Source: Uranotaenia lowii (lineage: Eukaryota > Arthropoda > Insecta > Diptera > Culicidae). Taken from it: a stretch of DNA of 64,000 nt. The notes beneath the pieces were generated by a model. The model was not told the DNA's origin and searched no databases. It was given only the letters and a program-made list of their open reading frames with translations. The DNA lies in assembly GCF_029784155.1 (NCBI RefSeq), contig NC_073693.1:27750002-27814001 (forward strand). The letters are read 5' to 3'. Position numbers and translations under genes: made by a program. Positions 35,543 through 46,692 of this stretch are shown piece after piece. Numbering within the stretch: position 1 is the first letter of the stretch; each line of letters begins with the position of its first letter.

Positions 35543-36679
35543 AAGAGATGTACCGAATAGTGGTATTCGGCGAACGGCCGAATACCATATATTGACCTTT
35601 TCAACTATTCGGCCAAACAAATATTCGGTTGAATATTCTTTTGATTTTTTTTAGTAAAAAAAAAAACTTAAGCGATTATTTAAATGCTTTCTGTTTCTTC
35701 CATATTAATACCCCTTATGCTTTTAGGTCGATAATTTTCAACCAGATGATATTATCGGATGATCGGACCTACAAAATATTTTTTAAGTAGGGGTCTTTCA
35801 GATTTTTAAAATGTCATTAAAAACTGACTCGTCGTGTTCCTGTGAAATCTGGGATAAATCGTGTCGAAACAGATGCAGAGCTTTTTGAAATTGCTTCTCT
35901 GATATTGAATTAGATGAACCGCGGATTTGAGCAAGATATCTCCAAAATAGTTGTTGAAAAAATAGATGATCTTTAACTTTAAGCATACCATACTTTCGTC
36001 CACACGTATCCACACGGTCAGGCATTCAGGACGATTTTGGAAAAAAAAAATTAAAAAGGGCAGAATTTATGTATATTTTGAAATTTTTGAAAATTCCAAA
36101 TTGAACACAAAATTTAAACAATTTTAAAGAGTAATTTGAGTTTATTATTTGATTTGCAAATAATCTGAATAAACCCGAGCAAAACTCGGGAAGTTTTATT
36201 CAATATCCGGACATCCAGGCCAGATATGACATATCTGGATTTTTTTTTATTTATGAGCAAGCCGGAATATATCCCTCTCTTATAAACTATAATCAAAGTA
36301 TAAAACGATACCTTTCAGCATTCTCCTGCCCGATCTTCAGTGGAAGATACGCGGATACACCTTAGATGTTTTACTGAAACCATTTTTTTCATATTTTATA
36401 GGAATTTAACCCATTAAGGTCATTCTTCCTCGTAAATAACTGCTAAACCATAAGTTTTCAATGATTGTGTGGGTTTTACAACATTACTTTTGGATATTTT
36501 ATAAATTATCCAAAAAAGTTTTAAAAAATTTACAGGTCTGTAGTAGATATTCGGCCTATTCGGCCTATTCGGCCGAATACTTAGCTCAACTATTCGGTGA
36601 GCCGAATATTCGGCTTAACGGTTTTTTAGCGGTATTCGGCGCCGAATATTCGGCCAACCGAATATTCGGTACATCTCTA
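35543..36679. mobile_element. hAT-type MITE with perfect 8-bp target duplication
   Basis: GATATTAT at 35535-35542 and 36680-36687 is an exact 8-bp duplication. The ends AAGAGATGTACCGAATA and TATTCGGTACATCTCTA are inverted copies except for one terminal base. Subterminal ATTCGGCCGAAT palindromes cluster at both ends, as in many hAT elements. The 1137-bp interior has no transposase, so the element is non-autonomous. It holds only 60-75 codon frames without domains. Confidence 0.92.
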
Positions 36680-36687
36680 GATATTAT

Positions 36688-37636
36688 TAAAACAGAAGTC
36701 AAATCATTTTCAGACTTTAATAAATTTGTTAAATAAAGTAATACTTAAGAAATTCAGTAAAGTTTAAAATACTTGCAATGATATCTTTTCGAATTTCAAA
36801 AAATTATAGACTTTAACTTTTAAAATAATTTTTTTATTTGAAGTTTGGAAAAGTATTACTGGAAAACAGGAAACAAAGAAAACAGGAAAACAAAGAAATT
36901 CAAAATCAGTTTTTGTCTTCAGTAGTTTTATCAAATATAAATGATTGATTTCATTCAGAACTGATTAATTTGAAAATAATAAATAAATTTGTATCACCTA
37001 AACTAAATTTGAAAAACAAAATCTGACAAAAGCTTTTAGTGCAGGAAGTTAAAATATCTCAAATCTCTATCATTTTATCATAGGTATATAAAATGCTGTT
37101 TAATTTTATAACTAAGATTTTAAAATGGGAAGACATTTTTATTGAAAAAATTTCCTCCTTAAAACTTATCTTTCCCATCCACAAGTTCATTAATTTTCAA
37201 ACAAATTTTCCCAATTGAACAGTCCTACTATAATTTTTTAATTTTTTTTAGATAAGTTTGTCTGTGTTTCTCAATTCTGAATTTTTGTGTTCTGAAAACA
37301 TATTTTTTAGAAATCATTCAAACTGAATTAAAATAAAAGAACAACATTGTTTGTATCATTTGTCCTTGATCCATTATTGAAATTGACGGCGACAACATAT
37401 TAATATCTTAAATTTATCTTCCGTTTTTATTATTTTAATTTTTTTTATCGATTTTTATTTTAAATAAATCTATGCAAAGTTCAAAAAGCAATACGAAGTT
37501 GCTCCATTTAAGCCATTTTTTGCATTTAAAACAAGTACTTCGAATTGCATATTTTTGTTTTTATCAGTTTCTTAATGAATGTTTAATAAATCAATTTCCT
37601 TCTTTGTCATAACAGATAAGTTTAAAATTATGAATT
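36688..37636. other. AT-rich DNA, diverged repeat copy
   Basis: Very AT-rich. Part of it (about 36910-37040: AATGATTGATTTCATTCAGA, AAATCTGACAAAAGCTTTT) resembles 45550-45670 in the same order, so it belongs to the same old repeated segment. No gene. Confidence 0.45.
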
Positions 37637-37647
37637 GAACATGCTTC

Positions 37648-40600
37648 TTACTTACTTACTTAATGATCCCACGCCGATCCTCCGGTGCATAGGGCCGTGG
37701 TAAAAGACCTCCACTGTTGACGATCCGGAGCCAGCGGCTTCACCTGGTCCCAGTCAAAATTCTCGTCGACAGTTCGGATTTCAGCGGCTAGGCTCCGCCG
37801 CCACGAGTTTCTGGGTCTGCCTCTTCTTCGATGACCTTCTGGATTCCAATCTAGCGCCTCTCTGCAAATCTCGTTTTCATCTCTTCGCAGCGTGTGCCCA
37901 ATCCATCTCCACTTACGTTCCCGAATCTCGATTTCTAGCGCCTTTTGATGACACCGGCGATGTAGTTCCTCATTCGAGATCCAGTTGCCAGGCCACCAAG
38001 CGCGGATGATATTCCGCAGGCAGCGATTTACAAATACTTGCAGTTTTCGCGTCGTTACCGCATATGTGCACCAAGTTTCGCACCCGTACAGCAATACGGA
38101 TTTGACGTTTGAGTTGAAGATTCGGATTTTTGTTCGTAGAGAGATCTGGCGTGACCGCCAGATGTTTCGGAGACTCGCAAACGCAAATCGGGCCTTTCTG
38201 ATCCGTGTTTCGATATCTTTTCTGGTACCACCATCAGGCGTAATCTGGCTACCAAGATACTGGAAGCACTCCACTTTCTCAACTTGTTGCCCAGCTACCA
38301 TGAAACTGGAGGGATTTCCTGTGTTGATCTCCATCGACTTGGTCTTTCCGACATTGACTTTGAGACCTGCTGCCTTGGAGCTTTCGGTGAGGTCGTCGAG
38401 TTTGCTCTGCATATCTGGTTGTGTTTGGGCGAGCAAAACAATATCGTCAGCCAGGTCAAGGTCGTTCAGTTGCTCCATTGTTGAGGGATTCCACGGCAAT
38501 CCTCGGTTCGGTGCACAGTCAATCGATCCAATCAGAATCTCATCCATTACGATTAGAAAAAGTAGCGGTGATAGAATACATCCTTGTCTCACTCCAGCAG
38601 TTACCGGGATTGGTTCGGACAAGACACCGTCGTGCAAGACCTTGCACGAAAATGCCTCATACTGTGCTTCGACGAGATGGACTAGTTTCTCTGGGACCCC
38701 TCGTCGCCTTAGAGCCGCCCAGATGTTTTCATGGTTAAGTCGGTCGAATGCTTTTTCGAAATCAACGAACACCAGCAGAAGAGAGTCCTGGAATTCGTTG
38801 ATTTGTTCCAGTATGATTCGTAGCGTTGTGATGTGGTCCACACATGATCGTCGAGATCGGAATCCAGCTTGTTGCCGTCGGAGTGTAGCGTCTATTTTCT
38901 CCTGGATCCTGTTCAGAATCACTTTGCAGAGTACTTTGAGGGTTGTACAGATCAACGTTATGCCTCGCCAGTTACCGCACTCTGTCAGGTCTCCTTTCTT
39001 CGGGACCTTTACGAGGATACCCTGCATCCAGTCGGCCGGGAATGTTGCAGTATCCCAGATGTCAGCGAAAAGACGGTGCAACATTTGTGCTGATAGGGCA
39101 GGGTCGGCTTTCAGCATTTCAGCAGGGATGCAATCGATCCCAGGTGCTTTGTTGGATTTCATGTTTTTGATTGCCGCTTCTATTTCAGCCAGCGAAGGTG
39201 CTTCCGAGTTGACGCCATTTATGCGACTTACTGTTGGCGCTTCGAGCTGCAGATTCTGTTGGCCATCGCTATTCGTGACTCGGAAGAGTTGTTCGAAGTG
39301 CTCAGTCCATCGTTTGAGCTGATCTGTTCGATCGGTCAATAACTGACCTGCTCGGTCTTTTAGCGGCATTCTTGCATTAGTCCTAGCACCACTGAGGCGG
39401 CGAGAAATGTCATAAAGTAATCGGATATCTCCATTGGCGGCGGCTCTTTCTCCCTCTTCGGCTAGGGAGTTTGTCCAGGCTCTCTTGTCTCGTCTACAAG
39501 CTCGTTTAACTGCCTTTTCCAGCTCCGCATATCGTAAGCGGGCGGCTGCTTCGGCTGACCCGGTACATGCCTGCTCAATTCCGACTTTCGCCTTTCTCCG
39601 ATCATCGACCATCCTCCAAGTTTCATCCGACATCCATTCACTCCTTCTTCCACAAACTTTACCGAGAGTACCATGGCTCGTCGTGATAAAGGCATTCTTG
39701 ATTCCACACCACTGTTCTTCGACTGTTCCGTCTGTCGGCAGCTCCGAGGCCCGGGATTCTAGCTGTTCAACGTATGCCCTTTTCACCTCTGGATTCTCCA
39801 ACCGGCGGACGTCGTATCGACACCCGACTTTCTCCTCGCGCCGTTGGACACGTGCAACTCTCAGTCGTATCTCGCCAAGGACGAGGTGATGGTCAGATGC
39901 AATGTCTGCGCTTCGCTTGTTGCGGACATCAAGAAGGCTCCTTCTCCATTTTCGGCTGATGCAGATGTGGTCAATTTGATTTTCTGTTCGGCCATCTCGG
40001 GATACCCAAGTGACCTTATGTGCTGGTCGATGGGGGAAGAGCGATCCACCGATCACCATGTTGTTGTTGCCACAAAATTCTACGAACAGCTCTCCGTTTT
40101 CGCTCATCTGTCCTAGGCCATGGCGCCCCATGATGCGCTCAAGGTCCTGATTGTCGGAGCCAATCTTTGCGTTGAAGTCGCCCAAATGGATTTGAATGTC
40201 ACCCTTCGGAATTCTCTCAACCACGCTGTTCAGTTGACTGTAAAACTGCTCTTTCTCCTGCAAGTCGGCAACGTCAGTTGGCGCATAACACTGGACCATT
40301 GTAAGGTTTCTAACCCGTGTTCTAAATCTGGCTACGATTATTCTTTCGTTTATCGGTTCCCATCTAATGAGGGCCGCGTAGGCCTGCGGGCTTAACAGGA
40401 AACCAACTCCTCGTTCCCGAGTAGCATGTTCTCCTCGTATGCCAGAGTAAAGCAGGACTTGCCCGGATTGTGTCTTGTGTTCTCCAGTATTAGGCCAACG
40501 GACTTCGCTCAGTCCCAGAATTTCAAGCTTGAGGCGGCTAGCCTCTCTAGCAAGTTGTTCCAGTTTGCCTTGTTGGGCAAGGGTTAAAACATTCCAAGTT

Positions 40601-40826
40601 CCAATTCGTGTCCGTGTTTTCATGCTAAAAGTCGTCGCCAAAGTTCCAGGTCGGTCATTTCTTTCGGATTCCGTAACAATTTCAAATCGGGAGCAGTAGG
40701 TTGTTAGCCTAAAGTCCCTATCCCGCGATGGGGCTGCCATCTTGGACTTAGCTGGCGGGAGCCGCATTTCATAAATTCAGCCGCTTGCTGCAAGACAGAC
40801 GCTGTTTGAGCCGCCCCTGACCTGGA
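37648..40826 (-). mobile_element. Full-length RTE-like non-LTR retrotransposon (LINE)
   Basis: An exact 11-bp target duplication GAACATGCTTC flanks the element (37637-37647 and 40827-40837). On the minus strand it has a 59-nt leader, one 1035-codon ORF and a very short 3' tail of TAAG repeats right after the stop. A length of 3.18 kb, a single ORF with an apurinic-type endonuclease followed by RT, and a short tetranucleotide tail are all typical of the RTE clade. The flanking duplication, the complete 5' end and the open ORF make this a recent and possibly active copy. Confidence 0.93.
37660..40767 (-). CDS. RTE-type endonuclease/reverse transcriptase polyprotein
   Basis: The single ORF of the LINE makes a 1035-residue protein for target-primed reverse transcription. 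The endonuclease begins at about residue 55 (TRIGTWNVLTLAQQGKLEQL, then ILGLSEVRW). Metal-binding motifs HLGDFNAKIG (about 195) and SDHHLV (about 290) follow. RT is recognisable at NKAPGIDCIPAEMLK (about 540), QQAGFRSRRSCVDH, VDFEKAFDRLNHENIW, GVRQGCILSPLLF and LADDIVLLA. The C-terminus has WIGHTLRR and RRRGRPRNSWRR, common at the end of RTE-type proteins. The catalytic box is LADD where FADD or YADD is usual, so a substitution at that position should be checked. The start at 40767 is the first ATG of the frame. An in-frame ATG 8 codons on is also possible. Confidence 0.93.
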   Translation of the reverse strand: MRLPPAKSKMAAPSRDRDFRLTTYCSRFEIVTESERNDRPGTLATTFSMKTRTRIGTWNVLTLAQQGKLEQLAREASRLKLEILGLSEVRWPNTGEHKTQSGQVLLYSGIRGEHATRERGVGFLLSPQAYAALIRWEPINERIIVARFRTRVRNLTMVQCYAPTDVADLQEKEQFYSQLNSVVERIPKGDIQIHLGDFNAKIGSDNQDLERIMGRHGLGQMSENGELFVEFCGNNNMVIGGSLFPHRPAHKVTWVSRDGRTENQIDHICISRKWRRSLLDVRNKRSADIASDHHLVLGEIRLRVARVQRREEKVGCRYDVRRLENPEVKRAYVEQLESRASELPTDGTVEEQWCGIKNAFITTSHGTLGKVCGRRSEWMSDETWRMVDDRRKAKVGIEQACTGSAEAAARLRYAELEKAVKRACRRDKRAWTNSLAEEGERAAANGDIRLLYDISRRLSGARTNARMPLKDRAGQLLTDRTDQLKRWTEHFEQLFRVTNSDGQQNLQLEAPTVSRINGVNSEAPSLAEIEAAIKNMKSNKAPGIDCIPAEMLKADPALSAQMLHRLFADIWDTATFPADWMQGILVKVPKKGDLTECGNWRGITLICTTLKVLCKVILNRIQEKIDATLRRQQAGFRSRRSCVDHITTLRIILEQINEFQDSLLLVFVDFEKAFDRLNHENIWAALRRRGVPEKLVHLVEAQYEAFSCKVLHDGVLSEPIPVTAGVRQGCILSPLLFLIVMDEILIGSIDCAPNRGLPWNPSTMEQLNDLDLADDIVLLAQTQPDMQSKLDDLTESSKAAGLKVNVGKTKSMEINTGNPSSFMVAGQQVEKVECFQYLGSQITPDGGTRKDIETRIRKARFAFASLRNIWRSRQISLRTKIRIFNSNVKSVLLYGCETWCTYAVTTRKLQVFVNRCLRNIIRAWWPGNWISNEELHRRCHQKALEIEIRERKWRWIGHTLRRDENEICREALDWNPEGHRRRGRPRNSWRRSLAAEIRTVDENFDWDQVKPLAPDRQQWRSFTTALCTGGSAWDH

Positions 40827-40979
40827 GAACATGCTTCAATATAAATATATTAAGTCAATATTGTGAACTGCAAAGGCATATCCTTTTATTTTGATAGCTG
40901 AATGTATCAAATATAAAAAAAACAAAGTTAGAGATTTGAGCATTGGCACTCTTGAAACCAAATTTAATAGATTTTTTTT

Positions 40980-42370
40980 TGTTTCGATTATAGTCGTTAT
41001 AAAGATGGTAATTATGGCATTCGCGACTTTATCAACGTTTCAGTTGGCGGATCGTTATTTAAAAACTTATCCGGTACAACTCGATGTTTACTCTTGGGAT
41101 CGAACTCGCGGACATCGGCTCAGGAGACAACAGACTTTCCAACTGAGCTACATACAGTTGCGTTCAAAAAAGAATGAAATCGCGTGAAGCTGCGCACCCA
41201 CTTCCAACTTTGACAAGCTGCCATTTCTCTCTCGGTTTATATTTGTTCATGAAAATTTCACACAATCTAGTTCAACTATCCAACTAACACTCTACAAAAT
41301 TTGAAGTCTTTACAATGACGGGAATCAAAGATACAGGTTTTCCCGTAAAAAAAGGAAATTTGGAATTGCTTCACTAAATTTGCTGTATCTTTGACAATTT
41401 TCATTTAAAAATCTTGAAATTTGGTCCAAAGATGTAAAAATTTTTGATCTAATAGGTATCAGGCCAAGTTTCGTCAAAATCGACGAACGTGATCAAAAAT
41501 GGTGCCGGATTTCAAATGATGCTTATTATCGCCCAGCAGACGATTTCATTCTTTTTTGGACGGATGTTTTTATGGAAAACATCGTAATCTATGAATTCTT
41601 GATTTTTTCTTCCACAAAACCAAAATTCATCACAAAGAATGTTCTTAATAGCTAAAAACATCATTCGTACTTTGTTTCGAAAGAGAAAATGTTTCAACAG
41701 GGTTCAAAATTAGAAGAACAGAGTTTCAGAAATGACCTGCTAATTATACCGAAAAAAAAATTTGATCCACAATTAACGCAAATATTCTATTCGCGCTTGT
41801 GTTTCAATATCAGCTCTGTTGGAACAGTTTCTATTTCTAAACATAGCAGGAATGAAGTTTCTCTCAATTTACAACATTCTTTGTGATAAATTTTGGTTTT
41901 GTGAAAGAAAAAACCAAAAATACATAGATTACGATGTTTTCCATACAAACATCCGTCCAAAAAAGAATGAAATCATCTGCTGGGCGATAATAAACCTCAT
42001 CTTCAACCCGGCACCATTTTTGATCACATTCATCGATTTTGACGAAACTTGGCCTGGTATTAAATCAAACAATTTTACATCATTGGACCAAATTTCAAGA
42101 TTTTTCAATGAAAATTGTCAAAGATACAGCAAATTTAGTGAAGCAATTCCAAATTGTCTTTTTTTACGGGAATAGCTGTATCTTTGATTCCCGTCATTGT
42201 AAAGACTTCAAATTTTGTAAAGTGTTAGTTGGATAGTTGAACTAGATTATGTGAAATTTTCATGAAAAAATATAAATAGAGAGAGAAATGGCAGCTTGTC
42301 AAAGTTGGAGGTGGGTGCGCAGCTTCACACGATTTCATTCTTTTTTGAACGCAACTGTATATCACAAGCT
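40980..42370 (-). mobile_element. tRNA-derived SINE, copy 1, split by a foldback element
   Basis: Read on the minus strand, the head GCTTGTGATATAGCTCAGTTGG has an A-box-like TAGCTCAGTTGG, and the B box GCGAGTTCGATCCC follows about 40 bp later. The body continues to about 40980. The SINE parts are 40980-41154 and 42358-42370. The inverted-repeat element 41155-42357 entered at a TA inside the tRNA-like head (GAGCTA|TATCAC). Copy 2 at 44654-44843 lacks the insertion and shows the original junction. Confidence 0.82.
41155..42357. mobile_element. Tc1-like foldback element with nested palindromes
   Basis: The ends CAGTTGCGTTCAAAAAAG are inverted and flanked by TA (41153-41154, 42358-42359). Nearly the whole element is one inverted repeat, with arms about 41155-41705 and 41810-42357. 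Each arm in turn carries inverted copies of a GTTCAAAAAAGAATGAAATC-like end at both of its borders (41163-41182, 41542-41561, 41955-41974, 42331-42350). So the element looks like two head-to-head copies of a smaller MITE. It has no transposase. Confidence 0.88.
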
Positions 42371-44653
42371 CTAAATTAAAATAGCTACTAGGTTTGTGTT
42401 TTGAATAAATTCTTTTAAACTCAAAGTGGTTATTTTTTCCTGACCGAGAATTTAAATTTTAAATCGTGAATAAATGATTCATGTTTTATTTCTGACATGA
42501 TTTGGTATTTGGATATAATTGCTTTTTAAATCTGGTTTCATTTTTAATGTTATCTATTCCTGCTCTGATTTTTATGTCCGAAGATTAAAATTCTAGTTTT
42601 ATTAAAATTTTAATTCGTATTCGATTTCAAATGTTTCGCAAATATTGATTTCATATTTGTTAACAAGGAAAAAGGATTGATTTTAATATTTCATTTTGAT
42701 TCATATTGAATCGTTACAGTAAATTTCATTCTTTACTCAAGTCTATGTCATGGTCATAAGTAAAAAACAAAGTTTCAGAAACCAATTTTCTTATTAATTA
42801 TTCATTTTTGGTATTTTTCATATTTCTAGCTAATATTAATTTTGAAAACCCCCTAATAGACGAGTCCTTCGCACGGGCCTGGTACATATATTATGTATTT
42901 TAAATGCTTATTTGTATTTAAAACTTTCAGAATAGTGAAGCTTAATTGGTGGAAATTTAAGTTTTAATGAATGATTATCTTATACCAACACTAAAAAAAT
43001 TATTAAAATTTAAATTAAATTAAATTAAATTTAAATAATTAAAAATGAGCTGTTTTCCAAAGATCTGTAGCAGCCTTTAAGGCCAGAACAAATATAAATT
43101 TCTTCTTTTGTCACCAACCACCAACTGAACCAAATCAAAACTAGAGAAGAAATTAACACTTTTTCAACCGATTTTCTATACAAACTTATTTCGATATACT
43201 TTGATACAACTACAATCTACGAAGCCATAATTTTCATTGGAAAAACTGTTGATAAAATAATGATTTTCTTATTTTGAATATCAAAATGTAAAAAATAAAA
43301 ACGAGTTATGAGCTAATGGGGAAATCTTTCTTTTAAGTGAAAGTTATACACTTGTTGTTGAATAGCAGAAAATTTTAAAAAATGCTTCAATTATATATTT
43401 ATTGAAATCTTCAACCATATTTTTTTAATTTTGCAACTAACTTTTAGCTATACGTCAGAAAAAGCAAATATTTCGATAAAAATTGCTGTGAATTTGAAAA
43501 TTGTTTTGAAATTTAAAAAAAATTTCAATTGTGCTGGTACATTTTTCTGAATAGTGATTCAGAAATATATCGTGTTTTTCATAAATTCTGCAATTACTTC
43601 TTTAAAAAACGAACACACACATATAGGATCTCAGTGAAACTTCATGTTTCTTTGAAGAGATCTAATTTACTTAACTCTAAGGCGTACATCTTTCAAGGAG
43701 ACCACAGAAAGAGTACTATATGTGCCGTGATCGGGATTCGATCTCATGGACTCTGGCTTAGAAGACTGGATTTGTTAATTGTCCTCGAAGAATTTCATTT
43801 CTTAATCTAAATTTAATTCTGAAATATATTCATGATACATGTTTCGGAACTCTGGAGCTTGAAACTCAAATTCAAGTTCTGATTCTTTTTTTTTTAATAT
43901 GAAACGAATTGAATAACTTTTTTTCGTTTCGAATTTGTAACAAAAAATGTATGAATATAGTTTATTTTTTAAACGATTTTGATAACAAAGGGGAACAGCA
44001 GTTTTTGAGCCGACACTTAAAAACCCAATATTTTGTATATCACCATCTAGTTTTGGAGCTATGGCGTTAAGAAATTCATAAATTGGTGTGTTTTGGGTAA
44101 AATGGATCATTTTTGATAACTGATAAACTAAAAAACCTACATGAAAACTGAAAGCTGATTACAAATCAATTCACTATGCTTCATTCAATCAAGGATTCAG
44201 ATTTGTCAAGATAATTTTGTGTCAGAGATACATTGCTTTGAAATAAAAAAAATTAAATTCTTCATTTTTTTTTAAATTTAAAATAAATTATTCTAAAACT
44301 TTGTCTACTACCATAGAGCCATAAAGAATTTCACATTGAAGATTTTAATCTATTTACCAACTTGGTGCAAAACTGCGAAATTATTCGGCTGATCGATTCA
44401 AAAATATCAGATTTGGAAAAAAATATCAAGAAAAAAACTTTAATATATTTTTTCTCAGAAGTTAAAAAATTACTCGCGGTCTTCAGAAAAGTTGTTATTA
44501 AATTATTGTGTCAAAAAAACTATTCATACCGTTTTCAAAAGTTATCTCAAAACAAAAATCTGATAGAAACACCAAAAAATAATATTTGATATAAGCGCCC
44601 TACAGTTTTCAAAATAAGCTCTTATATTCTATGTGCCTCGGTAAACTATTTCT
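42371..44653. other. AT-rich intergenic DNA, no gene seen
   Basis: AT-rich, short frames only. A B-box-like phrase (GATCGAATCCCGATC on the minus strand near 43730) hints at another decayed tRNA-like repeat, but no A box is found. Confidence 0.45.
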
Positions 44654-44843
44654 TTTGTTTCGATTATAGTCGTTTTACCATCTTTATGGCATTCGCGACT
44701 TTTTCATATCAACGTTGCAGTTGGCGGATCGTTATTGAAAAATTTATCCGGTACAACTGTGTTCGATGTTTACTCTTGGGCTCGAACTCGCGGACATCGG
44801 CTCAGGAGACAACAGATTTGCCAACTGAGCTATATCACAAGCC
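44654..44843 (-). mobile_element. tRNA-derived SINE, copy 2
   Basis: Same sequence as copy 1 at 40980-42370 without the foldback insertion. On the minus strand it has the TAGCTCAGTTGGC A-box region, the CGCGAGTTCGAGCCC B box, then a tail region with AACGATCCGCCAACTGC and CGACTATAATCG. The 3' end (left on the plus strand) is near 44654. A poly-A or target duplication was not resolved. Confidence 0.82.
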
Positions 44844-46404
44844 CAATCGGAAAACTATAAATTTTGTTGCCTTGTGAAAGTACAAAATCATAAAATGAAA
44901 CTTCAATTCCTGATAGCTCAAGTCAAAAAAAAAATCACATTTTTCCAAGGTGCAAAAAACTTAAGAGCCAAATTTTCCTGATTCAGGGGTGCTGAATCCA
45001 AATATGCATTTTTTTTTCATTATCTCAGCTCTCGTTTCAAAGATTCGAGACCAACATTTGGTAATAGGTAAAAATTCATATAACAAACTTGTGCACTTTT
45101 TGAAAAAAAATTAATAAAATTATAAAATGCTACAAAGATATGGAACAATTTTTTCAATAACATTAAATCAATGGTCAATTTTTTCGATGGCTGTGAGAAA
45201 TTATGAATTCTGAGAAAAATTTACATTCGTTTTGATTTGAAATTTTTCAAGTTCTACGTTAGTCTGAGAATTTAATGACATTTCAAATAAATTTGAACCT
45301 GAAGTAATGCTCTGCAATTTTTAACAAAGGTGTTGAAAAATTTATATCTACAATGTTCCAAACTTTAAAACGCCCTTTTGTAATGTCAGATAAAGTTATT
45401 CCTATTCTATTAAATTTTCTTAAAATTTGTAGGACTACATTGATTTTTCTAAACTTTCTCTGGATTTAGAAAATCTGGACAAAATCTTTATCTTTCATGA
45501 AATAACAGAAAATGAAAATATTAAAAAGCAGTTTTTATGTTTTTGGGTAGGTTTATCAGCAATGAATGACTGATTTCAGTCAAATCGAAAATTCTAATCA
45601 AGTCGAAATTTATAATTTTCTCTAGCCATAGGACCAAAATCTGATAAAATATTCGCCAAAAGCTTTCCAAATCTTTAATTGAAACACATGCCTTGTTATT
45701 TAATGCGATTGAAATAATAAACTTTTTTGTGAAATCTCAAAAATGAATTATAAATCTTAATTTTAATTATCCCTGTGTGTATGATTTGTTAATAACTGTT
45801 AACAAGTTAGTCAAAAATCACTCCATGATCATTAGAGCGATTGCCGGATAAATAGTCGTTTGATAACAGGATAGTTTAAATTATAATTGTGAATTTGTAT
45901 TTTTAATTTTGGAACTAGGTAAAGAGTGTCAAAAATTCAAATTTAACTAGAAATCATCACAATACCAAAAATGCACAAGAAATAAGGAAATCGAAATTGA
46001 AACCATTTATTATCGCATGACCACTACATAAACTAGAAACAATGGTAAATTTTACTGAAAATAAATAAGAATCAAAATTTCAAATAAATGGTATTCCGAA
46101 TAAGCTAGTGAAAAGTATTTCAAAATGATGTTTCTTTCTCGGAACCAGAAATTTGCTCGAAAATAGCTTTTATGCAGTCTTGTTTAGTAATTTGGAATCA
46201 ATATTCCCTAAACACCTGAAAACGAATACGAGTAAAAAATTCAAATAAATCCAGAAGGGTTGACAGAAAAATTCCGCAGTATTTTATGATTAATGATTTT
46301 GATTAAGAAAAAATATATGTATATTCATTAGGATTTCTGAATGGGAAAAAATGAACTTAAGAATATTTAATCAAGAAACTGATAAAATAAAGATAAAAAT
46401 ATTA
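44844..46404. other. AT-rich DNA, first copy of a diverged duplicated segment
   Basis: No gene. From about 45900, order-conserved phrases match 56190 onward (CAAATTTAACTAGAAATCATCACAATACC against CAAATTTAGCTAAAAATAATAACAATACC, split here only for comparison). This block is part of an old duplication. Confidence 0.45.
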
Positions 46405-46692
46405 AATTCTACTGAATCAAAGCAATCGAAAGGTTCCCTTTAATTCAATCACGGTAAAACAAAAGTTCAGATACCGGTATTTCGATAGCAACTTACAATC
46501 TTCTTCAGTGAGCGTTTTCGATAACGATAATGTTTTCGATAACGATAATGTTTTCGATAACGATAATGTTTTCGATCGAAATCGCTCACTGAAGAAGATA
46601 GTAAGTTGTTATCGAAAAAACGGTATCTGAACTTTTTTTTTCCCATGGTTGAATTAATGGGAATCCTTCGATTGCTATGATTCAGTAGAATT
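46405..46692. repeat. Foldback element with an 18-bp tandem core
   Basis: The arms of about 100 bp are inverted copies. AATTCTACTGAATCA, AGCAATCGAA, AAAGTTCAGATACCG and CTTCTTCAGTGAGCG occur on the left and their complements on the right in mirrored order. The centre has about three copies of TTTTCGATAACGATAATG. A half copy of one arm (TTCACTGAAGAAAGTAGTAA) lies at about 56163. Confidence 0.85.

Noticed and set aside
37985..39322. 445-codon plus-strand frame
   Set aside because: It is the antisense shadow of the RTE ORF, which has clear endonuclease and RT motifs on the minus strand.
43700..43790. Possible tRNA gene or SINE
   Set aside because: Only a B-box-like GATCGAATCCC is present. No A box or acceptor stem pairing could be found.
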